Below, piece by piece: positions 38,281 through 50,099 of a DNA stretch of 64,000 nt. Where the stretch lies: NCBI GenBank assembly GCA_964035015.1, contig OZ036008.1:3075612-3139611 (forward strand). The letters are read 5' to 3'. This DNA comes from Corallium rubrum. Its lineage: Eukaryota; Cnidaria; Anthozoa; Scleralcyonacea; Coralliidae. The position numbers and the translations under genes are program-made. Below the pieces are notes generated by a model that was not told where the DNA came from, searched no databases, and saw only the letters and a list, made by a program, of their open reading frames with translations. How positions within the stretch are numbered: position 1 is the stretch's first letter; every line of letters starts with the position of its first letter.

Positions 38281-38644
38281 ATACCCGTCTGGATTTTTCG
38301 TTCAAACCTATGAATTCGATTTTTACAACTACGCCGGCATCCATCGTCTTGTACGGTTTTACACCACACCAAAAGTCTACATCTCTGACATCTCTGTAGT
38401 TCCAAATCTCACGGCTAAAGGCGAAGGAAATTTAGAGTTTAAATCGCTGATTATAGTTCCAAAGAGGTACCGTAATGGCAACGTATCGTTGGTGCTTAAG
38501 TACCAACTTTACGATAAGCTTGGTGAGGTCGTGGCAAGTATGTCTGGAGCTGAGCTCTATAGTGGCGTACTGAACGTACCCAATGTTAAACCTTGGTGGC
38601 CCATTGGAATGAGTGATAGCCCAGGATATCTTTATAACTTGAAG
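38281..38644 (+). CDS. GUSB: GUSB exon 4
   Basis: 364 nt, the longest exon. It covers the end of the jelly roll (YEFDFYNYAGIHR) and most of the Ig-like domain, ending PWWPIGMSDSPGYLYNLK at a GTAGGT donor. Confidence 0.93.
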
Positions 38645-38879
38645 GTAGGTATACCCTTAGTTGTATATAAATGAAATAATATGAGAGATATAACCGCCCC
38701 AGCCTGGGAGCGAGCCCATTAAGGTCTTCGAATCAATGGGGCTGCGCTCTGACCACAGACACCAACAGGATAGTTCATAGTTTGTAGAAAGGAAAGAAAA
38801 GCCTATAGTCTTTGAATATGTCTTCGGTGATGTTAACCTTTTACTGCCAAACTCGATTTTTGTTATTTTACCCTTAGAG

Positions 38880-39270
38880 TTAAAGTGCCGGGGGAGGACC
38901 GGAGGAGGGGAAAGGGGGAGGAGAAGAGGGAAGAGGAGAAAAGGGAGGATGGGGGAGGAGGGGAAGGGGGAGGAGGAGAAAGGGGAGGATGGGAGAGGGG
39001 GAGGAGGAGAAAGGGGAGGATGGGGGAGGTGGAGGAGGAGAAAGGGGAGGGGGAGGAAGAGAAAGGGGAGGATGGGGGAGGAGGAGGAGGAGGAGGAAGG
39101 GGAGGAAGGGGAGGATGGGGGAGGGGGAGGAGGAGAAAGGGGAGGATGGGGGAGGGGGAGGAGGAGAAAGGGGAGGGGGAGGAGGAGAAAGGGGAGGATG
39201 GGGGAGGGGGAGGAGGTTGAAGGGGAGGGGAAGGAGGAGGAGAAGGGGAGAGGAGAGGGGGAAAAGGGGA
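38880..39270. repeat. purine-strand (GGGGAGGAGGAGAA)n tract
   Basis: Almost pure A/G on the plus strand for 390 bp, with units around GGAGGAGGAGAAAGGGGAGG. It is a candidate for triplex or G-quadruplex structure. Long frames here are low-complexity artefacts. Confidence 0.92.
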
Positions 39271-39369
39271 GTGTAGAAAGCAAGTTATATATTATTATAC
39301 AATTGTGGTATTTCAGTTACATATTTTGCATGAACTGAACAAAAGCATAGTTTTTCACCAATTGGTTTT

Positions 39370-40115
39370 CACCAAATTTCCATGGAATTATTCCCCAGGG
39401 ACCCCGAGGAAATTCTTCTCTTTGTCAGGGATCCCGAGGGAATTCTTTTTCTGGGACCTAAGGGGGCATTATCCCCCTAGGTATTTCTCCGGGATCCGGA
39501 GGGAATTCTCTTTCAGGGTCCCCCGAGGTATTAATTCTCTTTCGGGGTCCCTCGAGGTAATCCTCTTTCGGGGTCCCCAGAGGTAATTCTCTTTCAGGGT
39601 CCCCCGAGGTATTAATTCTCTTTCGGGGTCCCCAGAGGTAATTCTCTTTCGGGGTCCCCAGAGGTAATTCTCTTTCGGGGTCCCCAGAGGTATTAATTCT
39701 CTTTCGGGGTCCCTCGAGGTAATTCTCTTTCAGGGTCCCCAGAGGTAATTCTCTTTCGGGGTCCCCAGAGGTAATTCTCTTTCGGGGTCCCCAGAGGTAT
39801 TAATTCTCTTTCGGGGTCCCTCGAGGTAATTCTCTTTCGGGGTCCCCAGAGGTAATTCTCTTTCGGGGTCCCCCGAGAGAATTCTCCCCCGGAATCCCGA
39901 AGTAATTCTCTTTCGGGATCCCCCGAGGGAATTCTCTTTTGGGGACCCCCGAGGTAATTCTCTTTCGGGGTCCCCCGAGGGAATTCTCCCCCGGAACTCC
40001 CGAGGCAATTCTCCCCTAGGGCCCTCGAGGTAATTTCTACCGGGGACTCCCGAGGTAATTTTAACCGGGCACCCCCGAGGCTACGCTCCCCGGGGACCCC
40101 CGAAGGAATTCGCTC
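39370..40115. repeat. minisatellite AATTCTCTTTCGGGGTCCCC
   Basis: About 25 imperfect units of 25-31 bp with GAGGTAATTCTCTTTCGGGG core, decaying at both edges, in GUSB intron 4. Confidence 0.92.
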
Positions 40116-40195
40116 CTATTGTCCTCTTACCAATTCCGAAATAACTAACACAATTAGTGATCAGTTGTTTTCAGTCGCAAATTTTTTTTATTCAG

Positions 40196-40336
40196 ATTAC
40201 TGCCATATTGAATGACATACAAGATATCTACAATCTTCCCGTGGGATTCCGCACAGTTAAAGTTGAAGAGACACGCTTTCTGATCAACGACAAACCTTTT
40301 TACTTCAAAGGATTTAATATGCACGAAGATTCTGAT
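40196..40336 (+). CDS. GUSB: GUSB exon 5
   Basis: 141 nt, 47 codons. Encodes LPVGFRTVKVEETRFLINDK and PFYFKGFNMHEDSD, the entry strand of the TIM barrel. The acceptor is TTCAG and the donor GTAAGT. Confidence 0.93.
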
Positions 40337-40479
40337 GTAAGTAATCTAGAACGAGGCACAAAGTAAGGTCTTATTAAAGCCTGTCGGGTATATTGATCGG
40401 CAACACTAGTAATTGGCCAGCGAAGTAGCTTTTTTGAGCTGCCAGGGTGTTAATTGTAAAAACTCACAGTTTACATTGT

Positions 40480-42965
40480 GAGACCGTACATTACCTTGTG
40501 AAACCTTACGTTACTTTGTGAGACCTTACATTACATTGTAAGACCTTACGTTTCATTGTGAGACATTACGTTACGTTGTGAGACCTTACATTACATTGTG
40601 AGACCTTACGTTACTTTGTGAGACCTTCCGTTACATTGTGAGACCTTACGTTACATTGTGAGACCTTACGTTACATTGTGAGACCTTAGATTACATTGTG
40701 AGACCTTCCGTTACATTGGGAGACCTTACATTACTTTGTGAGACCTTCCGTTACATTGTGAGACCTTACGTTACTTTGTGAAACCTTGCGTTACATTGTG
40801 AGACCTTACGTTACATTGTGAGACCTTACGTTACGTTGTGAGACCATTATGTTGTGAGACCTTACGTTACTTTGGGAGACCTTACGTTACTTCGTGAGAC
40901 CTTACGTTTCATTGTGAAACCTTACATTACGATGAGAGACCTTACGTGAGACTTTACTTTACGCTGTGCAACTTTATACGTTACAATGCGAGACCTCAGG
41001 GACGTAGCCAGGGGGGGAGCCGTGGGAGCCGCGGCTCCCCCCCCCCCCCTTTGATATAAAACAACAGACATGTAACTACAAAACTGATGCAATATGCCAT
41101 TGTGTCAGGAAAGAAACTGTAAACAGTGTATTCAATCTACTGAGTGTATGCATTTTGAGTATCTATGTGACATTTGCATGTTTTGAGTATTTTATATGAC
41201 GTTTTTTAACCTTTAGAGTCTGTAGAATCTTCTTCCAAAAGCAAGGAAATGGCATTTCAGCGACTTCCGGTTTCAAAATTTCCCGGGGGGGCATGCCCCC
41301 GGACCCCCCTAAAAATTTATTTTGACTTCGGCTCCCCCCCCCCTTTCAGAATCCTGGCTACGTGCCTGCGAGACCTTACTTTACATTGCAAAACCTTACT
41401 TTACATTGCGAGATCTTACGTTTCATTGTGAGACCTTACGTTACATTGTGAGACCTTACGTTACATTGTGAGACCTTACTTTACATTGCGAGATCTTACG
41501 TTTCATTGTGAGACCTTACGTTACATTGTGAGACCTTACGTTACATTGTGAGACCTTACTTTACATTGTGAGACCTTACATTACATTGTGAGACCTTACA
41601 TTACATTGTGAGACCTTACATTACATTGTGAGACCTTACGTTACATTGTGAGACCTTACATTACATTGTGAGACCTTACATTACATTGTGAGACCTTACA
41701 TTACATTGTGAGACCTTACATTACATTATGAGACCTTACGTTTCATTGTGAGACCTTACATTACATTGTGAGACCTTACATTACATTGTGAGACCTTACG
41801 TTACATTGCGAGACCTTACGTTACATTGTGAGACCTTACGTTACATTGTGAGACCTTACGTTACATTGTGAGACCTTACATTACATTGTGAGACCTTACG
41901 TTACATTGTGAGACCTTACGTTACATTGTGAGACCTTACGTTACATTATGAGACCTTACGTTACATTGTGAGACCTTACATTACATTGTGAGACCTTACA
42001 TTACATTGTGAGACCTTACGTTACATTGCGAGACCTTACGTTACATTGTGAGACCGTACGTTACATTGTGAGACCTTACGTTACATTGTGAGACCCTACG
42101 TTACATTGTGAGACCTTACGTTACGTTGTGAGACCTTACGTTACATTGTGAGATCTGACGTTACATTGTGAGACCTTACATTACATTGTGAGACCTTACG
42201 TTACGTTGTGAGACCATTATGTTGTGAGACCTTACGTTACTTTGGGAGACCTTACGTTACTTTGTGAGACCTTACGTTTCATTGTGAAACCTTACATTAC
42301 GATGAGAGACCTTACGTTACGTTGTGAGACCATTATGTTGTGAGACCTTACGTTACGTTGTGAGACTTTACTTTACGTTGTGCAAACTTACGTTACATTG
42401 CGAGACCTTACTTTACATTGCGAGACCTTACTTTACATTGCGAGACCTTACTTTACATTGCGAGATCTTACGTTTCATTGTGAGACCTTACTTTACATTG
42501 TGATACCTTACGTTACATTGTGAGACCTTAAGTTACCAATATTGTGAGACCTTACGTTACCAATATTGTGAGACCTTACGTTACCAATATTGTGAGACCT
42601 TACGTTACCAGTGTTGTGAGACCTTACGTTTCATTGTGATACTTTTCGTTGCGTTGTGAGACCTTACGTTACATTATGAGACCTTACTTTACATTACGCG
42701 GCCTTACTTTACATTGCGAGACCTTACATTACATTGTGAGATCTTACGTTACATTGTGAGACCTTACGTTACATTGTGAGACCTTACGTTACATTGTGAG
42801 ATCTTACGTTACATTGTGAGATCTTGCGTTACATTGTGAGACCTTACGTTACATTGTGAGACCTTATGTTACATTGTGAGACCTTGCGTTACATTGTGAG
42901 ACCTTACGTTTCATTGTGAGACTTTTTTAACATTGCGGGACGTTACGTTGCGTTGTGAGACTTGA
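40480..42965. repeat. 2.4-kb minisatellite, TTACATTGTGAGACCTTACG
   Basis: More than 100 copies of a 20-bp unit with A/G and T/C variants in GUSB intron 5. A few units are 24-31 bp (for example CCAATATTG variants at 42535-42610). A larger block (about 40815-40990) is repeated at about 42190-42400. It is interrupted by an inserted element at 40997-41366. Confidence 0.95.
40997..41366. mobile_element. 370-bp non-autonomous TIR element in the minisatellite
   Basis: GGGACGTAGCCAGG at the left is mirrored by CCTGGCTACGTGCC at the right. TGCGAGACCT is duplicated at 40987-40996 and 41367-41376. Subterminal poly-C runs and the GGGGGGGCATGCCCCC core match the element at 28985-29765. Confidence 0.8.
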
Positions 42966-43059
42966 CGACGATATGTTGTGAATCAAACTGGGAGCACTCT
43001 TATCTTAATCGGATAATTGCACCGAGCAGGAGTCTACAATTGTTTATTTTTTTACTCAG

Positions 43060-43235
43060 ATTCGCGGAAAAGGACTCGATTTTCCACTGATATTGAAGAA
43101 TTTTAATTTATTCAAGTGGATGGGAGGTAATGCATTTCGTACAAGCCATTATCCGTACGCGGAGGAGATCATGAACATGGCCGACGAGCTTGGTATTGTC
43201 GTGATCGACGAATGTCCTGGAGTGGGAATACGCGC
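43060..43235 (+). CDS. GUSB: GUSB exon 6
   Basis: 176 nt. Encodes the barrel strands with [15 protein letters not shown] and [10 protein letters not shown]. It ends with two bases of a split Ala codon at GTAAGT. Confidence 0.93.
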
Positions 43236-43269
43236 GTAAGTTACACTCTAGTGTCAAGTGAACCAGTAC

Positions 43270-44075
43270 GAGTGCAATCCACTGACGTCTATATAACTGG
43301 ACTGCGGGTCCGTGTGGGTCTGGGTTTTGTATTACATGAAGTGTCCCCAATTGAACGGCACCATCTTGTTAGGTCTTCCGACGGCGTAAAGTAGCCCGAA
43401 GTATTGGCGACTCACGCCGATAACTCTTTTGAAGCAAAAAAATGCTTTGAGAAATACGTTTACACAGAAATTTAATTATTTTTTAAAGTAAAACGTTCAA
43501 AGACATTCAAATACATATAAATTATGGCGTGAAACAAAGATTCCGTGGAAAATTCCAAGCTTTTTTCTTTGCCGTGTTTGTTGTCGAATGAAACAAGCTC
43601 AAAATGGACAGTTAAAACATCTTCCCGAATACAAAGAAATTCAAGAAAGATATTTAAGCCCGTTCTCCACCAGGCGAATTTGTTCGCGCGAATCGAATCG
43701 AAATACCCGTTCATGCAATGTAATTGGTTGGTGCTGCTAGTTTTCGCGCCAATTTTCTTACTTGCCAATCATATTGCCGGAGAATTCGCTTCGGGCGAAC
43801 AAATTCGCCTTATGGAGAACGGGCTTAAGTTGCACTTTTTGCTTACCGACAAGGGTTTTTGGCTTTCAAAATATTTGTCAACTCTCAGCTCTTTTTTTTT
43901 TGTAAATTTGGTCCCATTCCCTTTTTAATCTCATAAGACACGATTAGCCAAAACCTGCCCTGTGATTGGTCAATTTCGCGGCTAAGACCTAACAAGATGG
44001 CGCCTAATGGCGTGTATTTGGACCATTTTTTCGTAGGGCACCCGCACTCCAGTTATATAGAGGTCAGTGGTGCAA
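43270..44075. mobile_element. 800-bp TIR element with a nested 180-bp fold-back
   Basis: CACTGACGTCTATATAACTG near 43281 is mirrored by CAGTTATATAGAGGTCAGTG near 44051, and CCATCTTGTTAGGTCTT is mirrored near 43985. The nested hairpin 43652-43831 has TTAAGCCCGTTCTCCA and TGGAGAACGGGCTTAA ends. Confidence 0.75.
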
Positions 44076-44149
44076 TCATACATGTGTAGGTCTCGTGAGC
44101 TAGCCTGGTTAGCAGGATGGCTCGTTTTCTTTTCAAACCGATCTCTAAG

Positions 44150-44690
44150 GCCCTGTTTACAGCATGGAGCGGATTGAGTATTCGAGTCAAATCTCACATG
44201 TTGTTTCTCCTTGTTGTGTTTACATGAAGAAGATTGAATGTTCAAGTGAAATCTCACATTTTGTTTCTCCTTGTTGTGTTTACATGAAGAAGATTGAATG
44301 TTTTCAATCTGATCAAAACAAATGGCTGACTGAAGTCAATCCACACAGTGGAGTGCACTGACTTGAGATTGAAGCAAGGTTCGACTTAAATGTCTCGAAT
44401 CTGATTCATCTATACACGGTTTGACTTGAAAATTCCTTGATACGCATGAGTGATGCTGGTGCGTGTCACGACACGCAGACATTGAGGGAAGCACATAAAA
44501 TAATGTTCCAAAACCGAAAACAAAGTTCCAAGTAGATCGTATTCTCCATGTAAACATCGGCCCGGATTTACTTCACTCGCGTTTTTCGATCCGATTGGAC
44601 TGCCAATCCGCTTCATGTATATGAACAGTTGCTATTTACATGAATCCGGACTGAATTTCAATCCGGACTGAAATGCGAAGTGAATCTGTT
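44150..44690. repeat. dispersed repeat, copy 2 (see 815-1170)
   Basis: TGTTTACATGAAGAAGATTGAATG occurs twice in direct repeat near 44217 and 44277, followed by sequence shared with 815-1170. Confidence 0.6.
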
Positions 44691-44812
44691 TACATGGAAA
44701 TTGGGTTCCAGGATTGAAATCCGCGGGAAGTCTGAAATCTGTAAATGTTAGAAAACACGAGACAGTTTTCATGATATCCTGACAATGCCAATGTCAACCG
44801 AAAAAATTGGTT

Positions 44813-44890
44813 CACTCGAGCGGGATTTGAACTCGCACCTTCGGGGATTTCGGTCCGCTGCTCTACCTGCATGTTGAGCTACCGAGCCGC
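44813..44890 (-). repeat. tRNA-like SINE head
   Basis: On the minus strand it reads GGCTCGGTAGCTCAACATGC ... GGTGCGAGTTCAAATCCCGC, with clear A- and B-box regions but an expanded D-arm. A related sequence lies at 45033-45103. Confidence 0.5.
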
Positions 44891-45032
44891 ACAGGGATTG
44901 GAGGCGAGTGTAATGCTTATCCGTGAGGAAGTGCAGTGTTCCAATTCTTTTTCAGAATCATCCTCAGAGATACATGAGAAAATTTTCATGATATTCTGAC
45001 ACTGCCAATCTCAACCGAAAATTTTGGTTTAT

Positions 45033-45103
45033 TCCAGCGGGATTTGAACTCGCACCTTCGAGATTCCGGTCCGCCGCTCTACCTGTTGAGCTATCGAGCC
45101 TCC
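45033..45103 (-). repeat. tRNA-like SINE head, second copy
   Basis: Minus strand: GGCTCGATAGCTCAACAGGT, then GCGAGTTCAAATCCCGC. It shares downstream sequence (CTGACACTGCCAATCTCAACC) with the copy at 44813. Confidence 0.5.
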
Positions 45104-45550
45104 GCCTCTGTACCGCGCGAGCAAAGGTGGGAGTGGGCCGAGGAAGATCAAAAGGCTGAATGTGGTGCACACTTCACATTGGTGAATATATTTACGATTA
45201 ATACAGTTGTCAGCCACATCTGATCACTGGTTAAACTACAAAGTCAGTCAGTCTAATAGTCTATTTCGAAATCTACCAATAATGTGCAAGAACGCAAAGC
45301 TGTTCAACTTTTTGTCCAACTCCAAAAGCAAAAGGAGCAAAGAACTTACAACGTGTCTCACGGCCTCACTCAGTCACATGGCAAACAACTCACCGGAAGT
45401 ATGAATAGTAGCGGAGAAGTAAAGAGTGCAAACATGCAAAATCGCGACACCAAAATAAAGGGGGGGGGGGGTCCGAGCCGAAACTTAGACTCGGCCTACC
45501 ACAGTAGCCTGAGTAATTAGATTGACCATGTAGTTTTGTATCTTTCCTAG

Positions 45551-45697
45551 CCCAAATTTTGGACCAGATTCCTTGTCCCATCATCTAAGTGTAATGAATG
45601 AATTGGTACGTCGTGACAAGAATCGTCCTTCTGTTGTCATGTGGTCTGTGGCCAATGAACCTAGCTCGAATTTACCACAAGCTGAATCTTACTTCAG
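45551..45697 (+). CDS. GUSB: GUSB exon 7 (acid/base Glu)
   Basis: 147 nt. Contains [11 protein letters not shown]; the Glu of NEP (residue 460) is the general acid/base. The acceptor is TTCCTAG and the donor GTATTA. Confidence 0.93.
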
Positions 45698-45764
45698 GTA
45701 TTACCTTGTATATATGTTAATGACTTAATAATATACATGACAAAATTACTGCATCCTAATTAGT

Positions 45765-46135
45765 CGAGAAGTGTGTAATACAATGCAGAAAAGGTGTAAT
45801 ACAGTGCAAATTTCCATGAGTATTAAGCACTCTGATTGGCTAATAGACAACCGGAAACTACCAGAAAGCCAATGAAATGCTTATGCGGATTTTGAAGGAT
45901 GATTTTTCCTTCACGAGAGAATCCAATTTGGCGACCATAACATAGAATTGTCGAAGAACATTTCGATGAAATACAGAGTGCATTTTGCTTTGATATCGCC
46001 ATTAATAAAGTGCCTGCAAGAAGAGCAGAGGAGGTTATAGATGCTATGAGTAAAACGTTTTACGTATTTGGTGAACGAAGCGAAGCAATTTTATACCATT
46101 GAGGCTTCGAGAAGTGGAGTAATGAGTGGTATGTA
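45765..46135. repeat. dispersed repeat; inverted partner at 56185-56545
   Basis: AACCGGAAACTACC, AAAGCCAATG, GGATTTTGAAGGATG, CGTTTTACG and GAGGCTTCGAGAAGTGGAG all recur in inverse at 56185-56545. Confidence 0.65.
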
Positions 46136-46940
46136 TTATTAAAGTGTCTATGAAATGAAATATTCGTTGGCATTTTTGTTGTTTTATTGTACAGAGGAGC
46201 ATGGCAGGACAACATGTCCTCTCACTTCGAAATGATGATTATCGTCATTTCTTCACAAAGTCGAATATGATGATTATCATGATACTCAAGTGAGATTCTG
46301 TCCCACATGCGGGATGTTAAACTAAATTGCATATAACAAAAGAACCATTAGGGGTGTTGTGGTCGGGGTCTGAGAGGCGGGACTCTTTTTTCCGGAGGGT
46401 TGTGGTTAGGGTTAGGTCCAATGTGGTTAGGGTTAGGGTTGTCAGGGGGGTTGTGGTTAGGGTTAGGGTCAGGTTTAGAGGTGGGGTTAGGGTTGGGGGT
46501 TTGGGGGCAGGGAATTCTTTTTTTAAAATGATGATTATTGTTAATTCAACGACATCTCACAAATGACGATAATCATCATTTCGAAATGAGAGGATATGCT
46601 GGGCAGGAGCACTCGCTGAAAATTTCAAGAGAATCTGATGCGTAGTTTTCACACTATTACCTCTCAAAGTTTGCCATGGCTAGTTCGTTCTTGGAGGAAA
46701 ATTGGGCTTTCGGTAACAATGCTTATGACGTACGCAAATGGACGACTATGCATAAGGACAATAGATTTCACTGTTAATGATCGATCCAAAACAAACTATC
46801 CACGGCAAATTTTGAGAGTTGATAGCGCGAAAACTACGTATCAGATTCTCTTGAAATTTTCAGTGAGTGCTCCTGTTATGCTCCTCTGTACAATAAAACA
46901 ACAAAAATGCCAACGTATTTTTCACTTCATAGACACTTTA
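46136..46940. mobile_element. nested TIR elements (AAAGTGTCTATGAA family)
   Basis: The outer ends TTAAAGTGTCTATGAA and TTCATAGACACTTTAA are inverse, as are TTGTACAGAGGAGCAT and its partner near 46885. The inner element 46205-46605 has ACATGTCCTCTCACTTCG and CGAAATGAGAGGATATGCTG ends. A TTAGGG-like tract sits at 46395-46500. Confidence 0.65.
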
Positions 46941-47311
46941 AAGCTCGTAGTTGAAAGATTTTACATTTCCATTTATATTATTAATAATAGCATGATTTCT
47001 CGTGCAATTTTGAGGTTTTCAAAGACCCCAAGTAACACTTCTTTTCCACATTGCACTCGAAACCGTGCTATTAGTCTACTACCAAAACTAATGTACTAAT
47101 GTTAGTCAAGCAGATACTTAATGCTGAAAATTATTAGGGGCTAAGAATGTACGCATTCTGCAACATCTTGAAGCATTTAGTCAGTATCACTCTTTCATTT
47201 ATTCTATTTATGCAGCCAGCCAGCTAGCTACTCGTTCACTTATATCAATTTATCCAGTCGTACATCCCGTCATCCCTTCCTTCTCTCCTCCATTAGTACA
47301 TATCTTCAATC

Positions 47312-47368
47312 GCTTGGTCGGTCGGTCGGTCGGTCGGTCGGTCGGTCAGTCAGTCAGTCAGTCAGTCA
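47312..47368. repeat. (GGTC)n/(AGTC)n microsatellite
   Basis: GGTC tetramers switch to AGTC tetramers. Confidence 0.9.
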
Positions 47369-47585
47369 GCATCGTATACCGCACTGTATATATTTTCTGG
47401 AATAAACGCCTAGGCTCTAATAAACGCCTGCCTTGAGTAACAACCAACAGCAAAAAATAGGAAACCAGTTTATTTTCTTTTAAGTCACATCTTGTAATTT
47501 CTATATTCATGTGCTTACACTTGTACTGTATGTGTATTATCTCTTTTCAATTTGTATTTTCTACAGTATTACTACGTTCTCAGTC

Positions 47586-47945
47586 AGGGGAGCACGGGTG
47601 GCGTGTGCTGTTAGCGCGCTGCTTCTCACAAAAAAAAGTTAAGCCCGGTTAGACGGGGTTAGTACTTGGGTGGGTGACCGCTTGGGAATGATCCCGTTGT
47701 TGGGCTTGGAACTCATGTGAGTAGAGTTGTAGTTGATCTCTCCTGTGCTTCGAGGATTTTTCCCCGGGTTCTTTTTCCTCCCTCCATAAAATCAACGCCT
47801 AACATCTTAGCTGTGATCCGTGGTGCGCCTTTGATATGCCTCGACACGGCCACGTTGATCTGCGTCCTTCGCAATTCAGCCGCTGGCTGCAAGTAAGGAT
47901 GATTAGCTCCCAGTCCTTTATCCTTTAATGCAGAAATTTAAAATA
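47586..47945 (+). repeat. 5S rRNA-derived SINE
   Basis: 47643-47706 reads AAGCCCGGTTAGACGGGGTT, then AGTACTTGGGTGGGTGACCG, then TTGGGCTT, matching the 3' half (internal promoter) of 5S rRNA. The 5' leader GGGTGGCGTGTGCTGTTAGC with GCGCGCTGC looks like a degraded tRNA A-box. A tail with GCCTCGACACGGCCACGTTG follows. It is not a full 5S gene. Confidence 0.65.
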
Positions 47946-48754
47946 TAATAACTAGCTATCAGTGACGTACTGAAAAGATTAGATTGTCGTGTATCAATTC
48001 TAAAGTTAATTCAAACGAGTTCTTAAAGGGTATTGGCAATAAAAAATAAGTTTGTCTCGTTTGAAAGAACTCGTCAAATGGTATAAGAAGACCTTTTACA
48101 ATTTTCCCGTATTTGTTTTGGTTTTGGAAATATTTCGACCAAAGACAGCGTGCTGTCCGCCATCTTGTTGTAATATTGGGTCTAATTAACTAGGAAATTG
48201 TGACGTCACAACCGTTAAAACAAAACTAACTGTTTCCCAAGGGATCAAACATTAAGTGATTTGTTATATAGCTGAGTTTCGCTGAATAATTTCGACGTTT
48301 ATCAAGGGAAAGTACACCAACGAAAAGACAAACTGAAAGACTTGCCAAAACATTTCGCCTGGCTCTGTAATTTCACATCAAACAAACAAATATGAGTCTC
48401 AGAACAAAAGAACAGCAAGCAATACATTTCTCCAGTTAATCTTCACCCATGCTTTGAAGACGTATAAATGTTATTTTTTTCCTACCAAACAAGCTTTTGT
48501 TTATAGGACGCCGTGAAGAGTTCAAAGTTCTAGCGAGAAACAATTGAAAACTTATTGACCGAGCAGGCAATAAGTTCTCAATTATTGCCCGCTCGGTAGA
48601 CATTGAAATTTTGCTAAGGTCATGTGACCACAAGCCAACCAATGACAGTCATCGTTGCATCCAGCGAAACTCTAGCTATATAACAATGTTTATTTTTTTA
48701 GAAAAAGTGATTATGGTGGATTGTTATGGTATTATATCGTTTATTTGTATTTAG

Positions 48755-48839
48755 GACTGTCATTAATCACACAAGGAATCTTGATCCGACTAGACCTGTA
48801 ACGTTTATTACCAATCAAAGTCCAACGGATGACCGAGCG
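48755..48839 (+). CDS. GUSB: GUSB exon 8
   Basis: 85 nt. Encodes HTRNLDPTRPVTFITNQSPT and ends phase 0 at GTAAGC after DDRA. Confidence 0.92.
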
Positions 48840-48908
48840 GTAAGCAAGTATCCCGTTCTGCAGTGTAAATGGCAAAACATAAAGCTCCGTGCACGTGTAC
48901 TTTTATAA

Positions 48909-49205
48909 GAGGGGCCATAGTCAATCGAGATATGGTCTGGAAACTCAGCTAAAGTCTTTGGTCTATCTTTTTGTTCGCCATTTTTGTGCACTGTGCACGG
49001 TCACTGAACACATTGTATTTTAGTATAATGAACGAATTGTCCAATAGCGACGTTTCAGTTCAATTACTCAACCGTGCTATTTAAATATTAATAAACCTAA
49101 AACAAAGGATGTGCACGGTGTAAGGTACGGTTCAACATAAAATCACAGCTCATTATAGGCGCTTTGAAGTTTGCTGAGTTTCCAGACCATATCTCGATTG
49201 ACTAT
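48909..49205. mobile_element. 300-bp MITE (ATAGTCAATCGAGATAT ends), copy 2
   Basis: Near-identical to 20489-20791, with the same inverted ends. No clear target duplication is visible here. Confidence 0.75.
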
Positions 49206-49215
49206 GATTTAATTA

Positions 49216-49895
49216 AGGTCTTCGTTAAGGTTTGCAGGCTCATTTCTGCAAAGCGCTCTCAATTCATCCGAATTTATGCCACAAAAAATAGATATCGTTA
49301 GAAAGCTATGAATTTGTAGAATACAATGGTGTCTTTGGTTTCGCGATAAACAGAAACCGTTAATATTTGTGAACTTTTAAATTAAAACCCGAGGGCTTTA
49401 CTCGGGGCGACTTCAGAACAAAGCGTTTCATTTTGTTCAAAAAATATTTTCGCAGTTCGATTCCGAGATAAATGTCCAGCAAAACGGTGTCAGCATTTTT
49501 TAATTTATTGCCTGGTTTCGAATTTATGACTTATTTTGTCCCAATGTTGGTCGAAAAACAGCATTTTTAACTTTGGTCGTCAATAAAATCGGCAAAACTC
49601 GACGTGTCAAAAAACGCTGACACCTTTTTGCTGGAAATTTATCTCGAATCAAAGTACAAAAAAAGATTTTGAACAAAATAAAACGCTTTTTACTCGAGTC
49701 GCCCCGAGTGAAGCCCTCTGGTTTTAATTAAAAAAATCACAATTAACGGTTTGTGTTTATCGCGAAACCAAAGACACCATTGTATTCTACAAATTCATAG
49801 CTTTCTAACGATATCTATTTCATTTTTGTGGCATAAATTCTGACGAATTGAAAGCGCTTGACAGAAATGACCCTGCAAACCTTAACGAGGACCTT
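49216..49895. mobile_element. 680-bp fold-back element, copy 1
   Basis: AAGGTCTTCGTTAAGGTTTGCAG at the left and CTGCAAACCTTAACGAGGACCTT at the right. The arms also mirror TAGATATCGTTAGAAAGCTA and GGTGTCTTTGGTTTCGCGAT. Copies 2 and 3 are at 50100-50790 and 60190-60650. Confidence 0.8.
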
Positions 49896-50099
49896 AATGA
49901 TTTTCCAGATATCAGATATTAGATGTTAGCGAAAAAACATTTTCTATAAACGTTTTAAAAAAACACTTTTTCTTTTTTAAATTACTACTGTCACACCCGA
50001 CCGAGTAAAAGCCCTCCTGTTTTACTTCGCACTACAGTAATCACGAGTCACGAAACTACCCTTGCCCCCCCCCCCCCCCCCCTCTTAGGAAAGTATTTT

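Noticed and set aside
40480-42965. CRISPR-like array
   Set aside because: The units are head-to-tail with no unique spacers, lie in an intron of an animal gene, and have no cas genes. It is a minisatellite.
46395-46500. Telomere
   Set aside because: The TTAGGG-like units are few, degenerate, and embedded in a dispersed element flanked by genes, so at most interstitial.
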